The notes: generated by a model from the sequence alone, not told the origin. Positions 23,343 through 32,549 are shown, counted from the stretch's first letter. The stretch: DNA of 64,000 bases from Methylobacterium sp. J-048 (GCF_022829515.1 NZ_JAKSYL010000256.1:1-64000), one strand, 5' to 3'. Program-made: numbers and translations.

Positions 23343-25148
23343 TTAGTTCGGCAGAGCGAAGACGGTCAGCTGACCGCCGAGGTTGGTGTACTGCGACAGG
23401 GCCGCGTAGCCGCCCACCGCGCCGAGGCCGGCGTTCGGGTCGGTCAGGCCGGCCGCGAGGCCGATGCCGGCCCAGCCGCCGACGCCCGACAGGACGCCCA
23501 CGTACTGCTTGCCCTTGAGCTGGTAGGTCATCACGTTGCCGATGATGCCCGACGGCGTCTTGAACTTGAACAGCTCCTTGCCGGTCTTGTCGTCGACGGC
23601 CTTCAGGTAACCTTCGAGCGTTCCGTAGAACACCACGTCACCGGCGGTGGCGAGAGCACCGGACCACACCGAGAACTGCTCGGCGTTGGACCACTTGATC
23701 TTACCGTTGACGCCGTCCCAGGCGATGAAGTTACCCATGCCGCCATGCGAGTTCGGGGCCGGGTACATCGAGAGGGTCGCACCGACGTAGGGCTGGCCCG
23801 GGGTGTAGGTCACCCGGAACGGCTCGTAGTCCATGCAGACGTGGTTGGTGGGCACATAGAACAGGTTGGTCTTCGGCGAGAAGGCCGCAGGCTGCTGATC
23901 CTTGGTGCCGAGAGCCGCCGGGCAGATACCCTTGGAGTTGGTATCCTCGCCGTTCTGCTCGGTCGAGTACTTCGACACGACCAGCGGCCGGCCGTAGGTC
24001 TTCGAGCCCTTGTCCATGTCGACCTTGGTCGCCCAGTTGACGGCCGGGTCGAACTTCTCGGCGACCAGGAGGGCACCGGTCTCGCGGTTCAGCGTGTAGC
24101 CGAAGCCGTTACGGTCGAAGTGGGTCAGGAGCGGCTGCTCCTTGCCGTCAACCTTCTGATCCGTGAGGATCATCTCGTTGATGCCGTCGTAGTCCCACTC
24201 GTCGTGCGGGGTCATCTGGTAGACCCACTTGGCGACGCCGGTATCCGGGTTACGCGCCCAGACGGTCATCGACCAACGGTTGTCGCCCGGACGCTGCTTG
24301 GGGTTCCAGGTCGAGGGGTTGCCCGAGCCGTAATACATCAGGTCGAGCTTGGGGTCGTACGAGAACCAGCCCCAGGTGCAGCCGCCGCCGGTCTTCCACT
24401 GATCGCCTTCCCAGGTCTTCAGCGAAGAATCCTTGCCGACCGGCTTGCCGAGATAGGTGGTCTTCTCGGGGTCGATCAGCATCTGATCGTCCGGGCCCTC
24501 GGAGTAGCCGCGCCACACCTTCTTGCCGGTCTTCAGGTCGTAGGCGGTGACGTGGCACTGCACGCCGAACTCGCCGCCCGAGATGCCGACGATGACCTTG
24601 TCCTTCACGGGCAGAACCGTGGCGGTGTTGGTCTCGCCCTTCTTCGGGTCGCCGTTGACCACCGACCAGTTCACCTTGCCGGTCTTGGCGTCGAGCGACA
24701 CGAGGGTGGTGTCGGCCTGGTGCAGCAGGATGGTGCCGTCGGCATAGGCGAGGCCGCGGTTGACCGTGTCACAGCACATCACCGGGATCACGGACGGATC
24801 CTGCTTCGGCTCGTACTTCCAGACGATCTTGGCCTCGTGGTCGAGGTCGAGGGCGTACACGATGTTCGGGAACGGCGTGTGCACGTACATCATGTTGCCG
24901 ATCACGAGCGGCGAGCCCTCGTGGCCGCGCAGCACGCCGGTCGAGAAGGTCCAGGCGACCTGGAGGTTCTTCACGTTCGACGCGTTGATCTGGTCGAGCT
25001 TGGAATAGCGCGTATTGCCGTAGTCGACCGTCTGAAGCGCTTGTTCCGCCGGGTTGGCGATGCTCTTCAGGACGCTTTCGTTGGCCAGCGCCGGCGCGGC
25101 GACGGCCGCGACACCTGCGCCGAGCGCGAGGAGATGTACCGCTCTCAT
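23343..25148 (-). CDS. xoxF: Lanthanide-dependent PQQ methanol dehydrogenase XoxF
   Basis: XoxF oxidises methanol (and probably formaldehyde) in the periplasm using PQQ and a lanthanide. From the ATG at 25148, preceded by GGAGGAACC, the product is 601 residues: signal peptide to about residue 22 (AVAAPALA), then an eight-bladed propeller. Visible active-site residues are the vicinal disulfide Cys125-Cys126 (PVMCCDTV), Glu193 (GGEFG), Asn277 (SGNPSTW), catalytic Asp319 and the extra Asp321 in HDEWDYDG. Asp321 marks lanthanide-type enzymes and is replaced in calcium MxaF. PQQ, XoxG and XoxJ genes nearby complete the system. Confidence 0.97.
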   Translation of the reverse strand: MRAVHLLALGAGVAAVAAPALANESVLKSIANPAEQALQTVDYGNTRYSKLDQINASNVKNLQVAWTFSTGVLRGHEGSPLVIGNMMYVHTPFPNIVYALDLDHEAKIVWKYEPKQDPSVIPVMCCDTVNRGLAYADGTILLHQADTTLVSLDAKTGKVNWSVVNGDPKKGETNTATVLPVKDKVIVGISGGEFGVQCHVTAYDLKTGKKVWRGYSEGPDDQMLIDPEKTTYLGKPVGKDSSLKTWEGDQWKTGGGCTWGWFSYDPKLDLMYYGSGNPSTWNPKQRPGDNRWSMTVWARNPDTGVAKWVYQMTPHDEWDYDGINEMILTDQKVDGKEQPLLTHFDRNGFGYTLNRETGALLVAEKFDPAVNWATKVDMDKGSKTYGRPLVVSKYSTEQNGEDTNSKGICPAALGTKDQQPAAFSPKTNLFYVPTNHVCMDYEPFRVTYTPGQPYVGATLSMYPAPNSHGGMGNFIAWDGVNGKIKWSNAEQFSVWSGALATAGDVVFYGTLEGYLKAVDDKTGKELFKFKTPSGIIGNVMTYQLKGKQYVGVLSGVGGWAGIGLAAGLTDPNAGLGAVGGYAALSQYTNLGGQLTVFALPN

Positions 25149-25994
25149 GGGTTCCTCCGACAAGTCTTAAGAGTCGTACAGACGCGCTGAGAGAATGGCG
25201 TCGCTCGGACCCCGACCTGACTGTTTGCGACAGGGATGGACGCTTCGGTAGCGGGCGTAGCGGACTTGAGGAGACCAAAAGATCCCCTCGCCAGGAGCCG
25301 CCATCCCTGAGGCGGCCCCCTCGAAACCGAAGCTTGAATGGACCTTAAGAGATTTTTGAGCGCCGTCAACTCGCTGTTCTCCGGCTTTGACGGCACGGTG
25401 AAAGCTTCTTTTCGCATGACAATGCCCAGTAGAATGTCATTGCTCCGCGAAAGGAAATGTTGCGCTGCACAAGCGTCGCCGGAGGTGTTTCCCCTATGCT
25501 CACGCGGCCGTGAGGGTTCTCCATGCAAGACTTGCACGTCGCGCCCGAATGGCAGGATCCACTATGCTCGTGCTGCGTGGGGGCACCTCGCCTCTGCGCG
25601 TATCCGCCGCCGCCTCGGCCGTCTTCGTGATTGCGGTGCGGGATGGCCGTGGAGGTTCAAACCGGGTGTATTCGGTGGTCGAGGACTGTGCGCCTTCTCG
25701 CCGCATGGGTTGTGAGCAATCCATGTTGGACGATCTTTGGCGGTATCTCGCGACGCTGTGATTGCTGAATCGTCGCGGCGTTGCAGGGTCGGCAGGGCGA
25801 TCCCTGGTCGGGCCGGCGACTCGGTGCTTGGATGCGACGGCCCGCGATGGTGGGGCAGTTCGCAAATATATTCTCGCCCCACCGGCGTTCTGCGGCGGGT
25901 CCTGACGGATCGCGTCGATGCCTGAGCGTTGGGCGCTTGCGATGACGATGCGGCCCCGATGATCCGGCCTGAAGCCGCAAGAAGCGTCAGGCGT
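25149..25994. promoter_or_regulatory. Gene-free upstream region of xoxF
   Basis: About 850 nt without a convincing gene. The frames present are short and unlike proteins. It must contain the xoxF promoter and leader: 25340-25460 is A+T-richer than average, and a GCCGCC/GGCGGC stem-loop lies near 25298-25317. Further away, 8-bp arms GGTGGGGC (25849-25856) and GCCCCACC (25876-25883) flank a 19-nt A+T-rich spacer. No regulator site is identifiable by eye. Confidence 0.45.
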
Positions 25995-26282
25995 TCAGAG
26001 CGGGCCGATATCGCCCGTGCTCTCGAATTCGGCGGCGTCACCGACCAGGTCGGTCAGGGAAATATCGATGCGGCGGCCGGTCTTGAGGCGAAGCTGCGCA
26101 TCCGGCTCCATCCAGATCGGCCGCAGACCGGCATGGCTCCCATGGAGATCACCGTAAGCGAAGAGTCCACCCTGCCTGCGCTCGACGACGACGCGGTAGC
26201 GAACCCGCACGCCATCGCACCCCTCGGCTGTGACGAGGCCCCGTCCGGTCAGCGTCGTCAAAATCTCGTTCGGCTCGAACAT
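25995..26282 (-). CDS. Hypothetical protein
   Basis: From the ATG at 26282 the product has 95 residues. The composition is protein-like, with a probable compact beta-rich fold: EILTTLTGRGLVTAEGCDGVRVRYRVVVERR, then LFAYGDLHGSHAGLRPIWMEPDAQLRLKTGRRIDISL and an acidic end (GDAAEFESTGDIGPL). A longer form would need a TTG at 26315 and has less support. It is a lone gene with a 36-nt near-palindrome just upstream. I do not recognise the family; small proteins of this sort occur widely in methylobacteria. Confidence 0.55.
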   Translation of the reverse strand: MFEPNEILTTLTGRGLVTAEGCDGVRVRYRVVVERRQGGLFAYGDLHGSHAGLRPIWMEPDAQLRLKTGRRIDISLTDLVGDAAEFESTGDIGPL

Positions 26283-26300
26283 ACGCGGGGGGGCGATGGC

Positions 26301-26336
26301 AGGATTAAATGGCAAGCTCTATTGCCACTTAATCCT
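26301..26336. repeat. 36-nt near-palindrome upstream of a lone small gene
   Basis: Arms AGGATTAAATGGCAA (26301-26315) and TTGCCACTTAATCCT (26322-26336) pair with one mismatch around the 6-nt centre GCTCTA. It lies 18 nt before the ATG of the 25995-26282 gene and is A+T-rich in a G+C-rich genome. A dimeric regulator site or an RNA hairpin in the leader are both possible. Confidence 0.65.
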
Positions 26337-26928
26337 GGCGTTCCGGCCTGTCACGCCCTGGTGACCGTACGGTCGCGCAAACCCGACACGGCATCGGCGA
26401 GACCGGGTTCGCGATGTTGCCGAGGAAGGCTACGCATCTGCCGAAAACCGCGGCCTGCGCTACGCCGTGCGGATCGAGGAGCGCAGCTTCCGAGAGATCA
26501 ACGGGAGGATCGGCGAGATCGCCGGCGTGAAGGTCTCGTCCCGGACCCGCTCTCAGCAGCGCTGACAATCCGCCGGACGGGACGTGGGTTTCTGCTTGCG
26601 CGAAAACCTGCCCTGCGCCCTGCCGATGACGCAGGATAATGTCAGCGTTTCGGCTCTGAGCTGAACGGAGGCCTTCGTAGCGCTGAACGACACGGATTAA
26701 GGTGCTCGCGCCGCCTTCGATCGCATCCGCTCCTTCGTCGGGCTAGAAATGCCGATCGGCGATCACTCGACGGTCGAGATCGGTTCCCTGAACCAGATGG
26801 CCAGGACGCCGGCCAGCGGCGTCGCGGTCGATCACATCCTCTCGCTGAACCTGCTCGTGCGGAGCTCGATCGCTCTCCACGAAAGGGGTCCCGGTTCACC
26901 GAGCCACATGACCCGATCGCACCAGCCT
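26337..26928 (+). other. Gene-poor region with a possible gene remnant
   Basis: About 590 nt hold no complete gene I can defend. A plus-strand stretch from about 26401 to the TGA at 26562-26564 has protein-like composition (DVAEEGYASAENRGLRYAVR, then IEERSFREINGRIGEIAGVK), but no good start codon. This suggests the 3' end of a decayed gene. A second weak stretch lies near 26749-26900. Neither is recognised. The 3' end of rnd begins at 26929. Confidence 0.35.
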
Positions 26929-28116
26929 CTAACCGTCTACGCCTGCTTGATCCGCAACTTTCGTCGGATCCAGTTCCCGGACGACGATGCGCCCGCTCTC
27001 CACCGAGAGCGCCAGGCGGCCCTGCTTGAGGGCCAGCGCCTTGTCGCCGAACAGGCTTCGGCGCCAGCCCTGCAGGGCCGGGACCTCGGCCGCGTCGTCG
27101 TCGGCAATGGCCTCCAGGTCATCGACGGTGGCGATGATCTTCGGCGCGACGGCCTCGGCTTCACACACGGCCTTCAACAGCACCTTCAACAGTTCGACGA
27201 TCGCACCGTTGCCGCCGCTCCGGCGCATCCGCTCTGGGATCCGGATATCGCCGGTATCCCGGGTCAGACCACGCTCCACGGCGGCCAGGATGTCGGCGCC
27301 CGTGCGCGAACGCTCGAACCCGGCGGGGATCGTGCGGAGCCGGCCCAAAGCCTCCGCGTTGCGCGGCGCCGCGGAGGCGATATCGATCACCGCCTCGTCC
27401 TTGAGCACCCGCCCGCGGGGAACGTTGCGGCTCTGGGCCTCGCTCTCGCGCCAAGCCGCCACTTCCATTAGAACAGCGATCTCGCGAGGCTTGCGCATCC
27501 GCCCGGAGAGCCGTCGCCAGGCATGGGCCGGGTCCGCCCGGTAGGTTTCCGGGGAGGTGAGAACCGCCATCTCCTCGTCGAGCCACGCACCGCGATCCGT
27601 GCGTAGCAATTCGGCGACGAGAACCTCGTAGACCGTGACCAGATGCGTCACGTCCGACAGCGCGTAAACGAGCTGAGCGTCAGACAGCGGACGGCGGGAC
27701 CAGTCGGTGAAGCGCGAGGACTTGTCGATCTTGGCCTTGGCCACGTCGTTGACGAGCTGTTCGTAGGAGACGGAATCGCCGTAGCCGCAGACCATGGCGG
27801 CGACCTGCGTATCGAAGAACGGCTGCGGCAGGATCCCGCCCATCAGCCAGATGATCTCGAGATCCTGGCGGGCCGAGTGGAACACCTTCACGGTCCGCTC
27901 GTCCGCCATCAGGTCGATGAACGGCTGCAGGTCGATCCCGGTCGCCAGGGGATCGACCAAGACACCGGTCCCATCCGGCGCCGCGATCTGGATCAGGCAC
28001 AGTTTCGGGTAATACGTCGTCTCGCGCATGAACTCCGTGTCGACGGTCACGAAGGGTTGCTCGGCGAGACGGGCGCAAACGTCGTGCAGCGCGGCGGTGG
28101 TGGTGATCAGGTCCAT
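26929..28116 (-). CDS. rnd: Ribonuclease D
   Basis: RNase D is a 3'-5' exoribonuclease that trims tRNA and other RNA ends. The 395-residue product carries the DEDD exonuclease motifs: FVTVDTEFMRETTYYPKLCLIQIA (Exo I), VKVFHSARQDLEIIW (Exo II) and QLVYALSDVTHLVTVYEVL (Exo III). HRDC-type helical regions follow from about 210. The ATG at 28116 (MDLITTTAALHDV) gives the family N-terminus; an upstream TTG is unlikely. In relatives rnd usually lies between aspS and ppx. Confidence 0.94.
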   Translation of the reverse strand: MDLITTTAALHDVCARLAEQPFVTVDTEFMRETTYYPKLCLIQIAAPDGTGVLVDPLATGIDLQPFIDLMADERTVKVFHSARQDLEIIWLMGGILPQPFFDTQVAAMVCGYGDSVSYEQLVNDVAKAKIDKSSRFTDWSRRPLSDAQLVYALSDVTHLVTVYEVLVAELLRTDRGAWLDEEMAVLTSPETYRADPAHAWRRLSGRMRKPREIAVLMEVAAWRESEAQSRNVPRGRVLKDEAVIDIASAAPRNAEALGRLRTIPAGFERSRTGADILAAVERGLTRDTGDIRIPERMRRSGGNGAIVELLKVLLKAVCEAEAVAPKIIATVDDLEAIADDDAAEVPALQGWRRSLFGDKALALKQGRLALSVESGRIVVRELDPTKVADQAGVDG

Positions 28117-28204
28117 GAATCCGGCTATACGCAACCGGCGCCGTCATGGGGAGCCACACGCGCGAAGGTCCCCATGTTTCACAAGGTCGACGTCACAGCG
28201 GGGG

Positions 28205-28612
28205 CTACGCAGGGTCGGCAATCGTCGCGCGCCGGCGCGCACCGGTCTGTCGGCGGATCCGCATCGCGTCGGCGCGGCGTTGGCCCTCGGCGCGCCTGAG
28301 CAACTGGTCGAGGATGCCGGTCTCGATGCGTTCGCCCGTGGCCCCATCGGTGAGGCGGCGGATCCGGTCGACCCGGAAGCCGCGATAGCCGCCCCGGCGC
28401 GCATCGATCCCGCCCAACAGCGTCCGCCCCGGTCCGAGCTTCAGCTCGCGGGCCGACAGCGACCGGTTGCTCCAGGCGCCGGTGGCGTCCTCGTAGACGA
28501 GGTCGAAACGGCCATCGAGGGGCAGCGTCCGCCAAGGGCCGGGCGGGCTTTCGACGGGCCGGGCGGGGCGGCCCTTCGAAACGGAAAAAGCGTTGTGGCT
28601 CATGGACATCAT
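28205..28612 (-). CDS. WYL-like domain protein of unknown function
   Basis: The 135-residue product (start uncertain among ATGs at 28612, 28609 and 28603) contains FDLVYEDATGAWSNRSLSAR, TLLGGIDARRGGYRGFRVDRI and RRLTDGATGERIETG. This resembles a WYL/ligand-sensing core, although the W-Y-L signature itself is not intact. The C-terminus is Arg-rich and ends near ARRRATIADPA. No HTH domain precedes it, so it is not a full transcription factor. It is divergent from aspS and 88 nt upstream of rnd, perhaps in the same transcript. Confidence 0.65.
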   Translation of the reverse strand: MMSMSHNAFSVSKGRPARPVESPPGPWRTLPLDGRFDLVYEDATGAWSNRSLSARELKLGPGRTLLGGIDARRGGYRGFRVDRIRRLTDGATGERIETGILDQLLRRAEGQRRADAMRIRRQTGARRRATIADPA

Positions 28613-28736
28613 ATGGGGATTGCCCGGTCCCGCCGGTAGGTCCGCGGCCCGATCCGGCATCGGATTCCAGCCGTCCGTGCTTGACTTGGGGGGCCTCGCG
28701 TGAATGGTGCCGGCCTTCCCAGAGAAGAAGCCCGTC

Positions 28737-30581
28737 ATGCACCGTTACCGTTCCCACACCTGCGGGGCGCTCCGCCCGTCCGATGTCGGACAGACCGTCC
28801 GGCTCTCCGGCTGGTGCCACCGCATCCGCGACCATGGCGGCGTGCTGTTCATCGACCTGCGGGACCATTACGGGCTGACGCAATGCGTGGTCGATTCCGA
28901 TTCGCCGGCCTTCAAGGCGACCGAGGTCGCGCGCTCGGAATGGGTCGTCCGCATCGACGGTCGCGTCCGGACCCGTCCGGCGGGCACCGAGAATGCCGAG
29001 CTGCCGACCGGGGCGGTCGAGGTCTATATCGATGACCTCGAGGTGCTGGGCCCGGCCGGCGAATTGCCGCTGCCAGTCTTCGGCGACCTGGAATATCCGG
29101 AGGAGACGCGGCTGCGCTACCGCTTCCTCGACCTGCGCCGGGACAAGCTCCACGCCAACATCATGAAGCGCGGGGCGATCATCGACGCGTTGCGCCGCCG
29201 GATGCGCGACGGCGGTTTCTTTGAGTTTCAGACCCCGATCCTGACCGCGTCTTCGCCCGAGGGCGCACGCGACTACCTCGTGCCGTCCCGGGTCCATCCC
29301 GGTAAGTTCTACGCGCTCCCGCAGGCGCCGCAGCAATTCAAGCAGCTGACGATGATCGCGGGCTTCGACCGCTACTTCCAGATCGCCCCCTGCTTCCGCG
29401 ACGAGGACGCCCGGGCCGACCGCTCGCCGGGCGAATTCTACCAGCTCGATATCGAGATGAGCTTCGTCACTCAGGAGGACGTGTTCCAGGCGGTGGAGCC
29501 GGTCCTGCGCGGGGTGTTCGAGGAGTTCGCCGAGGGCAAGCGCGTCACCAAGGATTTCCCGCGCATCACCTATGCGGATTCGATGCTGAAATACGGCGTC
29601 GACAAGCCGGACCTGCGCAATCCCCTGATCATCGCTGACGTCACCGAGGAGTTCGCTCGGGACGACGTGGCGTTCAAGGCGTTCAAGGGCGTCATCAGTG
29701 CCGGTGGCGTGGTCCGGGCGATCCCGGCGACGGGTGCCGCCGCGCAGCCGCGCTCGTTCTTCGACAAGCTCAACGACTGGGCCCGCTCCGAGGGCGCGCC
29801 CGGGCTGGGCTACGTCGTGTTCGAGGAAGACGGCGGCCAGCTCACCGGCAAGGGGCCGATCGCCAAGTTCATCCCGGCCGAAGTCCAGGCGCTGATCGCG
29901 CAGAAGACCGGTGCGAAGGCCGGCGACGCGGTGTTCTTCTCGGCCGGCACCGAGGCCAAGGCGGCGGCGCTCGCCGGCAAGGCCCGCATTCGCATCGGCG
30001 ACGAGCTGGGCCTGTGCGACAAGGACCAGTACGCGTTCTGCTGGATCACCGACTTCCCGATGTACGAGTGGAGCGAGGAGGAGAAGCGGATCGACTTCTC
30101 GCACAACCCGTTCTCGATGCCGAACATCGACCGCGAGGACTTCTTGGCCCTCGACCTCGATGCCCTGGCCACGGAAGGCCAGGACGGCGAAGTCACAAAA
30201 CGAATCCTGGGCATCAAGGCGTTCCAGTACGACATCGTCTGCAACGGCATCGAGCTGTCGTCGGGTGCGATCCGGAACCATCGCCCCGACGTGATGGAGA
30301 AGGCGTTCGCCATCGCGGGCTACGGCCACGACGTGCTGGAGCAGAAGTTCGGCGGCATGCTGAATGCCCTGCGCATGGGCGCCCCGCCGCACGGCGGCAT
30401 CGCCCCGGGAGTCGACCGCATCGTCATGCTCCTGTGCAACGAGCCCAATATCCGCGAGGTGGTGCTGTTCCCGATGAACCAGCGCGCCGAGGATCTGATG
30501 ATGGGCGCCCCCTCCGAGGCGACGCCCAAGCAGCTGCGCGAGCTGCACATCCGCCTGAACCTGCCGGAGAAGAAGGCGTAA
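28737..30581 (+). CDS. aspS: Aspartate--tRNA(Asp/Asn) ligase
   Basis: AspS charges tRNA-Asp and, in organisms without AsnS, also tRNA-Asn. From the ATG at 28737 the product is 614 residues. It has an N-terminal OB anticodon domain (VRLSGWCHRIRDHGGVLFIDLRDHYGLTQ), the class II catalytic domain with motif 2 FRDEDARADRSPGEFYQLD, a GAD insertion at about 290-400, and motif 3 GGIAPGVDRIVML. The length and GAD domain are those of bacterial AspRS. gatCAB genes in the same window make a non-discriminating role plausible. The ribosome site is AGAGAAGAAG. Confidence 0.96.
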   Translation: MHRYRSHTCGALRPSDVGQTVRLSGWCHRIRDHGGVLFIDLRDHYGLTQCVVDSDSPAFKATEVARSEWVVRIDGRVRTRPAGTENAELPTGAVEVYIDDLEVLGPAGELPLPVFGDLEYPEETRLRYRFLDLRRDKLHANIMKRGAIIDALRRRMRDGGFFEFQTPILTASSPEGARDYLVPSRVHPGKFYALPQAPQQFKQLTMIAGFDRYFQIAPCFRDEDARADRSPGEFYQLDIEMSFVTQEDVFQAVEPVLRGVFEEFAEGKRVTKDFPRITYADSMLKYGVDKPDLRNPLIIADVTEEFARDDVAFKAFKGVISAGGVVRAIPATGAAAQPRSFFDKLNDWARSEGAPGLGYVVFEEDGGQLTGKGPIAKFIPAEVQALIAQKTGAKAGDAVFFSAGTEAKAAALAGKARIRIGDELGLCDKDQYAFCWITDFPMYEWSEEEKRIDFSHNPFSMPNIDREDFLALDLDALATEGQDGEVTKRILGIKAFQYDIVCNGIELSSGAIRNHRPDVMEKAFAIAGYGHDVLEQKFGGMLNALRMGAPPHGGIAPGVDRIVMLLCNEPNIREVVLFPMNQRAEDLMMGAPSEATPKQLRELHIRLNLPEKKA

Positions 30582-30603
30582 GGCCCGCGCGGGCCGACCC
30601 ACG

Positions 30604-31473
30604 ATGGTCGGCCTCGTCGCAATCGTCGTCGCCCATGACAGCGCCGAGGTGCTGCCGGCCGGCCTCGCGGCCTTGGCTGGCCAGCACGTGCCGACGATCG
30701 TCGTCGACAACGCAAGCCGCGACGCCTCCGTGGCGGTCGCCGAGGCCTCCGGAGCGCGGGTGATCCGCAACGCCCGCAACGAGGGCTATGGCCGCGCCAA
30801 CAACATCGGCGTGGCGGCAGCCGAGACGGCGGAGCGGGTCCTGATCGTCAATCCGGACGTGGTCTTGCACCCGGGGGCCGTCGATGCCCTGCTGGCAGCC
30901 TCCCAAAAATGGCCGGATGCGGGCCTGCTGGCGCCGCGCTTGGTCGAGCCGGACGGGCGGTTCTTCTACCAAGCGCGCTCGCTGCTGGCGCCGTATCTCA
31001 CCAATCCCGGCGGCCGCCTGTCGCTGCCCGAGGGCGACGCCTGCGCGCCGTTCCTGTCCGGGGCCTGCCTGATGGTCGAGCGCGCCCTGTTCCTGGATCT
31101 CGGCGGCTTCGACCCAAACATCTTCCTGTTCTACGAGGATGACGACCTATGTCGGCGGGTCGCCGATGCCGGGCGCGCCCTGGTCCATGTCCACGCTGCC
31201 GAGGCGCTGCACGGCCGCGGCCGCTCGTCGGCGTCGGAGCCGGGCCGGGTTTTCCGGTCGCGCTGGCACCAGGCCTGGTCGCGAGCCTATGTCAGCCGGA
31301 AATACGGCCTGCCGGACCCGAGCCTGTCGCACCTCATGACCAACCTGCCGAAGGCCGCACTCTCGGCCCTGGTCCTGCGCAGATCCGGGATGGAGCGCTA
31401 TGGCGGCTCGACTTCCGGCGCCCTCGCCTTCCTGCGCGGTCAGGACGCCCTGGCGCAGGAGGGGCTGCGTTGA
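30604..31473 (+). CDS. Family 2 glycosyltransferase
   Basis: The 289-residue protein has the GT-A fold of family 2: AIVVAHDSAEVLPAGLAAL, TIVVDNASRDASV near 31-43, RNEGYGRANNIGV, the metal-binding ILIVNPDVV (D-x-D equivalent NPD) and FLFYEDDDLCRRV near 178-190 with the catalytic acidic residues. It resembles rhamnosyl/WbbL-type transferases, which add sugars to surface polysaccharides. It lies 22 nt after aspS and overlaps the acyltransferase (TGATG), so the two probably modify the same glycan. The acceptor is unknown. Confidence 0.88.
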   Translation: MVGLVAIVVAHDSAEVLPAGLAALAGQHVPTIVVDNASRDASVAVAEASGARVIRNARNEGYGRANNIGVAAAETAERVLIVNPDVVLHPGAVDALLAASQKWPDAGLLAPRLVEPDGRFFYQARSLLAPYLTNPGGRLSLPEGDACAPFLSGACLMVERALFLDLGGFDPNIFLFYEDDDLCRRVADAGRALVHVHAAEALHGRGRSSASEPGRVFRSRWHQAWSRAYVSRKYGLPDPSLSHLMTNLPKAALSALVLRRSGMERYGGSTSGALAFLRGQDALAQEGLR

Positions 31474-32549
31474 TGGCCGGACCCACCATCGCTACCGCCC
31501 TCGGAGAAGGCCGCAACGGGTTCACCGGGCTGCGCCTCGCCCTGGCCCTGGCGGTCGTCGTCTCGCACGCCTTCAGCGTCGCCACCGGTGCCGCAGGCGA
31601 CGAGCCCTTGGCGCGGCTCACCGGCTTCACGCTGGGCGAGCACGCGGTGAACGGCTTCTTCGCGGTCTCGGGCTTCCTGGTCACCATGAGCTGCGACCGG
31701 CGGGGCATCCTTGACTACGCCCTCGCCCGGGCACTGCGGATCGTGCCGGGCTTCGTCGCCGCGACCCTTCTCGTCTCTCTGGTCCTCGGACCCGCGATGA
31801 CCCGCCTGACGCTGGCCGAGTATCTGCGCGATCCCGGCCTCTGGTCGTTCGTGCGCGGCACCCTGACGACGTTCAAGAGCAACGCCGCCCTGCCCGGCGT
31901 CTTCGAAGCCAATCCGTACCGGGCACCGCTTGGCACCATCTGGACCCTGAAATACGAGGTTTTGTGCTACCTCGGGGTTCTGGTCGCCGCCATGTGCGGC
32001 CTCCTCCGGCGGCGGATTCCGGTGCTCCTGATCGTTGCGGGGCTCTCGGTTGCCCTGACGGCCGCCATGCTTCTGCGAGGCCCGGAGCTGCCCAAGGGGC
32101 TGGAGACGGCGTTGCGGCTGCCACTGATCTTTTCGGCCGGGGCCTGCCTGTATCTCTGGCGTGACCGCCTGCGGGTGTCGGGATCTGCCCTCGCCTGCCT
32201 GATTGTGGCCGCCGTCATCCTCGCCAAAACGCCGACCTACCCGGCCCTGCTGTTCCTGGCCGAAGCCTATGGGGCCGTGTGGCTCGCGCTCGGGCCGATG
32301 GCCCGCAGCCTGTTCGATCCCAAGGCCGACCTGTCCTACGGGATCTACCTCTACGGCTGGCCGATCCAGCAGAGCCTGCACGCCCTCTGGCCCGACCCGT
32401 CCGGCCTCGCCCTGCTCGCCCCCGCCCTCGCGCTGACCCTGCCGGTGGCGGCCCTGTCCTGGTACGGCATCGAGCGGCCGGCCCTGGCGCTGAAGGCGCG
32501 GGCGCTCGGCCGACGCAGCCTCGGCACGATCGAGCCTGCGGGACCGTGA
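31473..32549 (+). CDS. Acyltransferase family 3 membrane protein
   Basis: The 358-residue protein has about ten membrane segments and the OafA/NolL-like acyltransferase-3 pattern: FTGLRLALALAVVVSHAF with the conserved His near 34, then AVNGFFAVSGFLVTMS. PLGTIWTLKYEVLCYLG near 148-164 and LSYGIYLYGWPIQQSL near 287 follow. Such proteins O-acetylate or acylate exported sugars. The ATG at 31473 overlaps the glycosyltransferase stop. There is no SGNH domain. Substrate unknown. Confidence 0.88.
   Translation: MAGPTIATALGEGRNGFTGLRLALALAVVVSHAFSVATGAAGDEPLARLTGFTLGEHAVNGFFAVSGFLVTMSCDRRGILDYALARALRIVPGFVAATLLVSLVLGPAMTRLTLAEYLRDPGLWSFVRGTLTTFKSNAALPGVFEANPYRAPLGTIWTLKYEVLCYLGVLVAAMCGLLRRRIPVLLIVAGLSVALTAAMLLRGPELPKGLETALRLPLIFSAGACLYLWRDRLRVSGSALACLIVAAVILAKTPTYPALLFLAEAYGAVWLALGPMARSLFDPKADLSYGIYLYGWPIQQSLHALWPDPSGLALLAPALALTLPVAALSWYGIERPALALKARALGRRSLGTIEPAGP

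Noticed and set aside
22938..25190. A 750-codon plus-strand frame antisense to xoxF and xoxG
   Set aside because: It is the complement of two conserved genes with strong codon bias and has no recognisable domain.
25510..25761. An 83-codon plus-strand frame upstream of xoxF
   Set aside because: There is no good start site, no family, and overlapping frames of similar length exist on the other strand.
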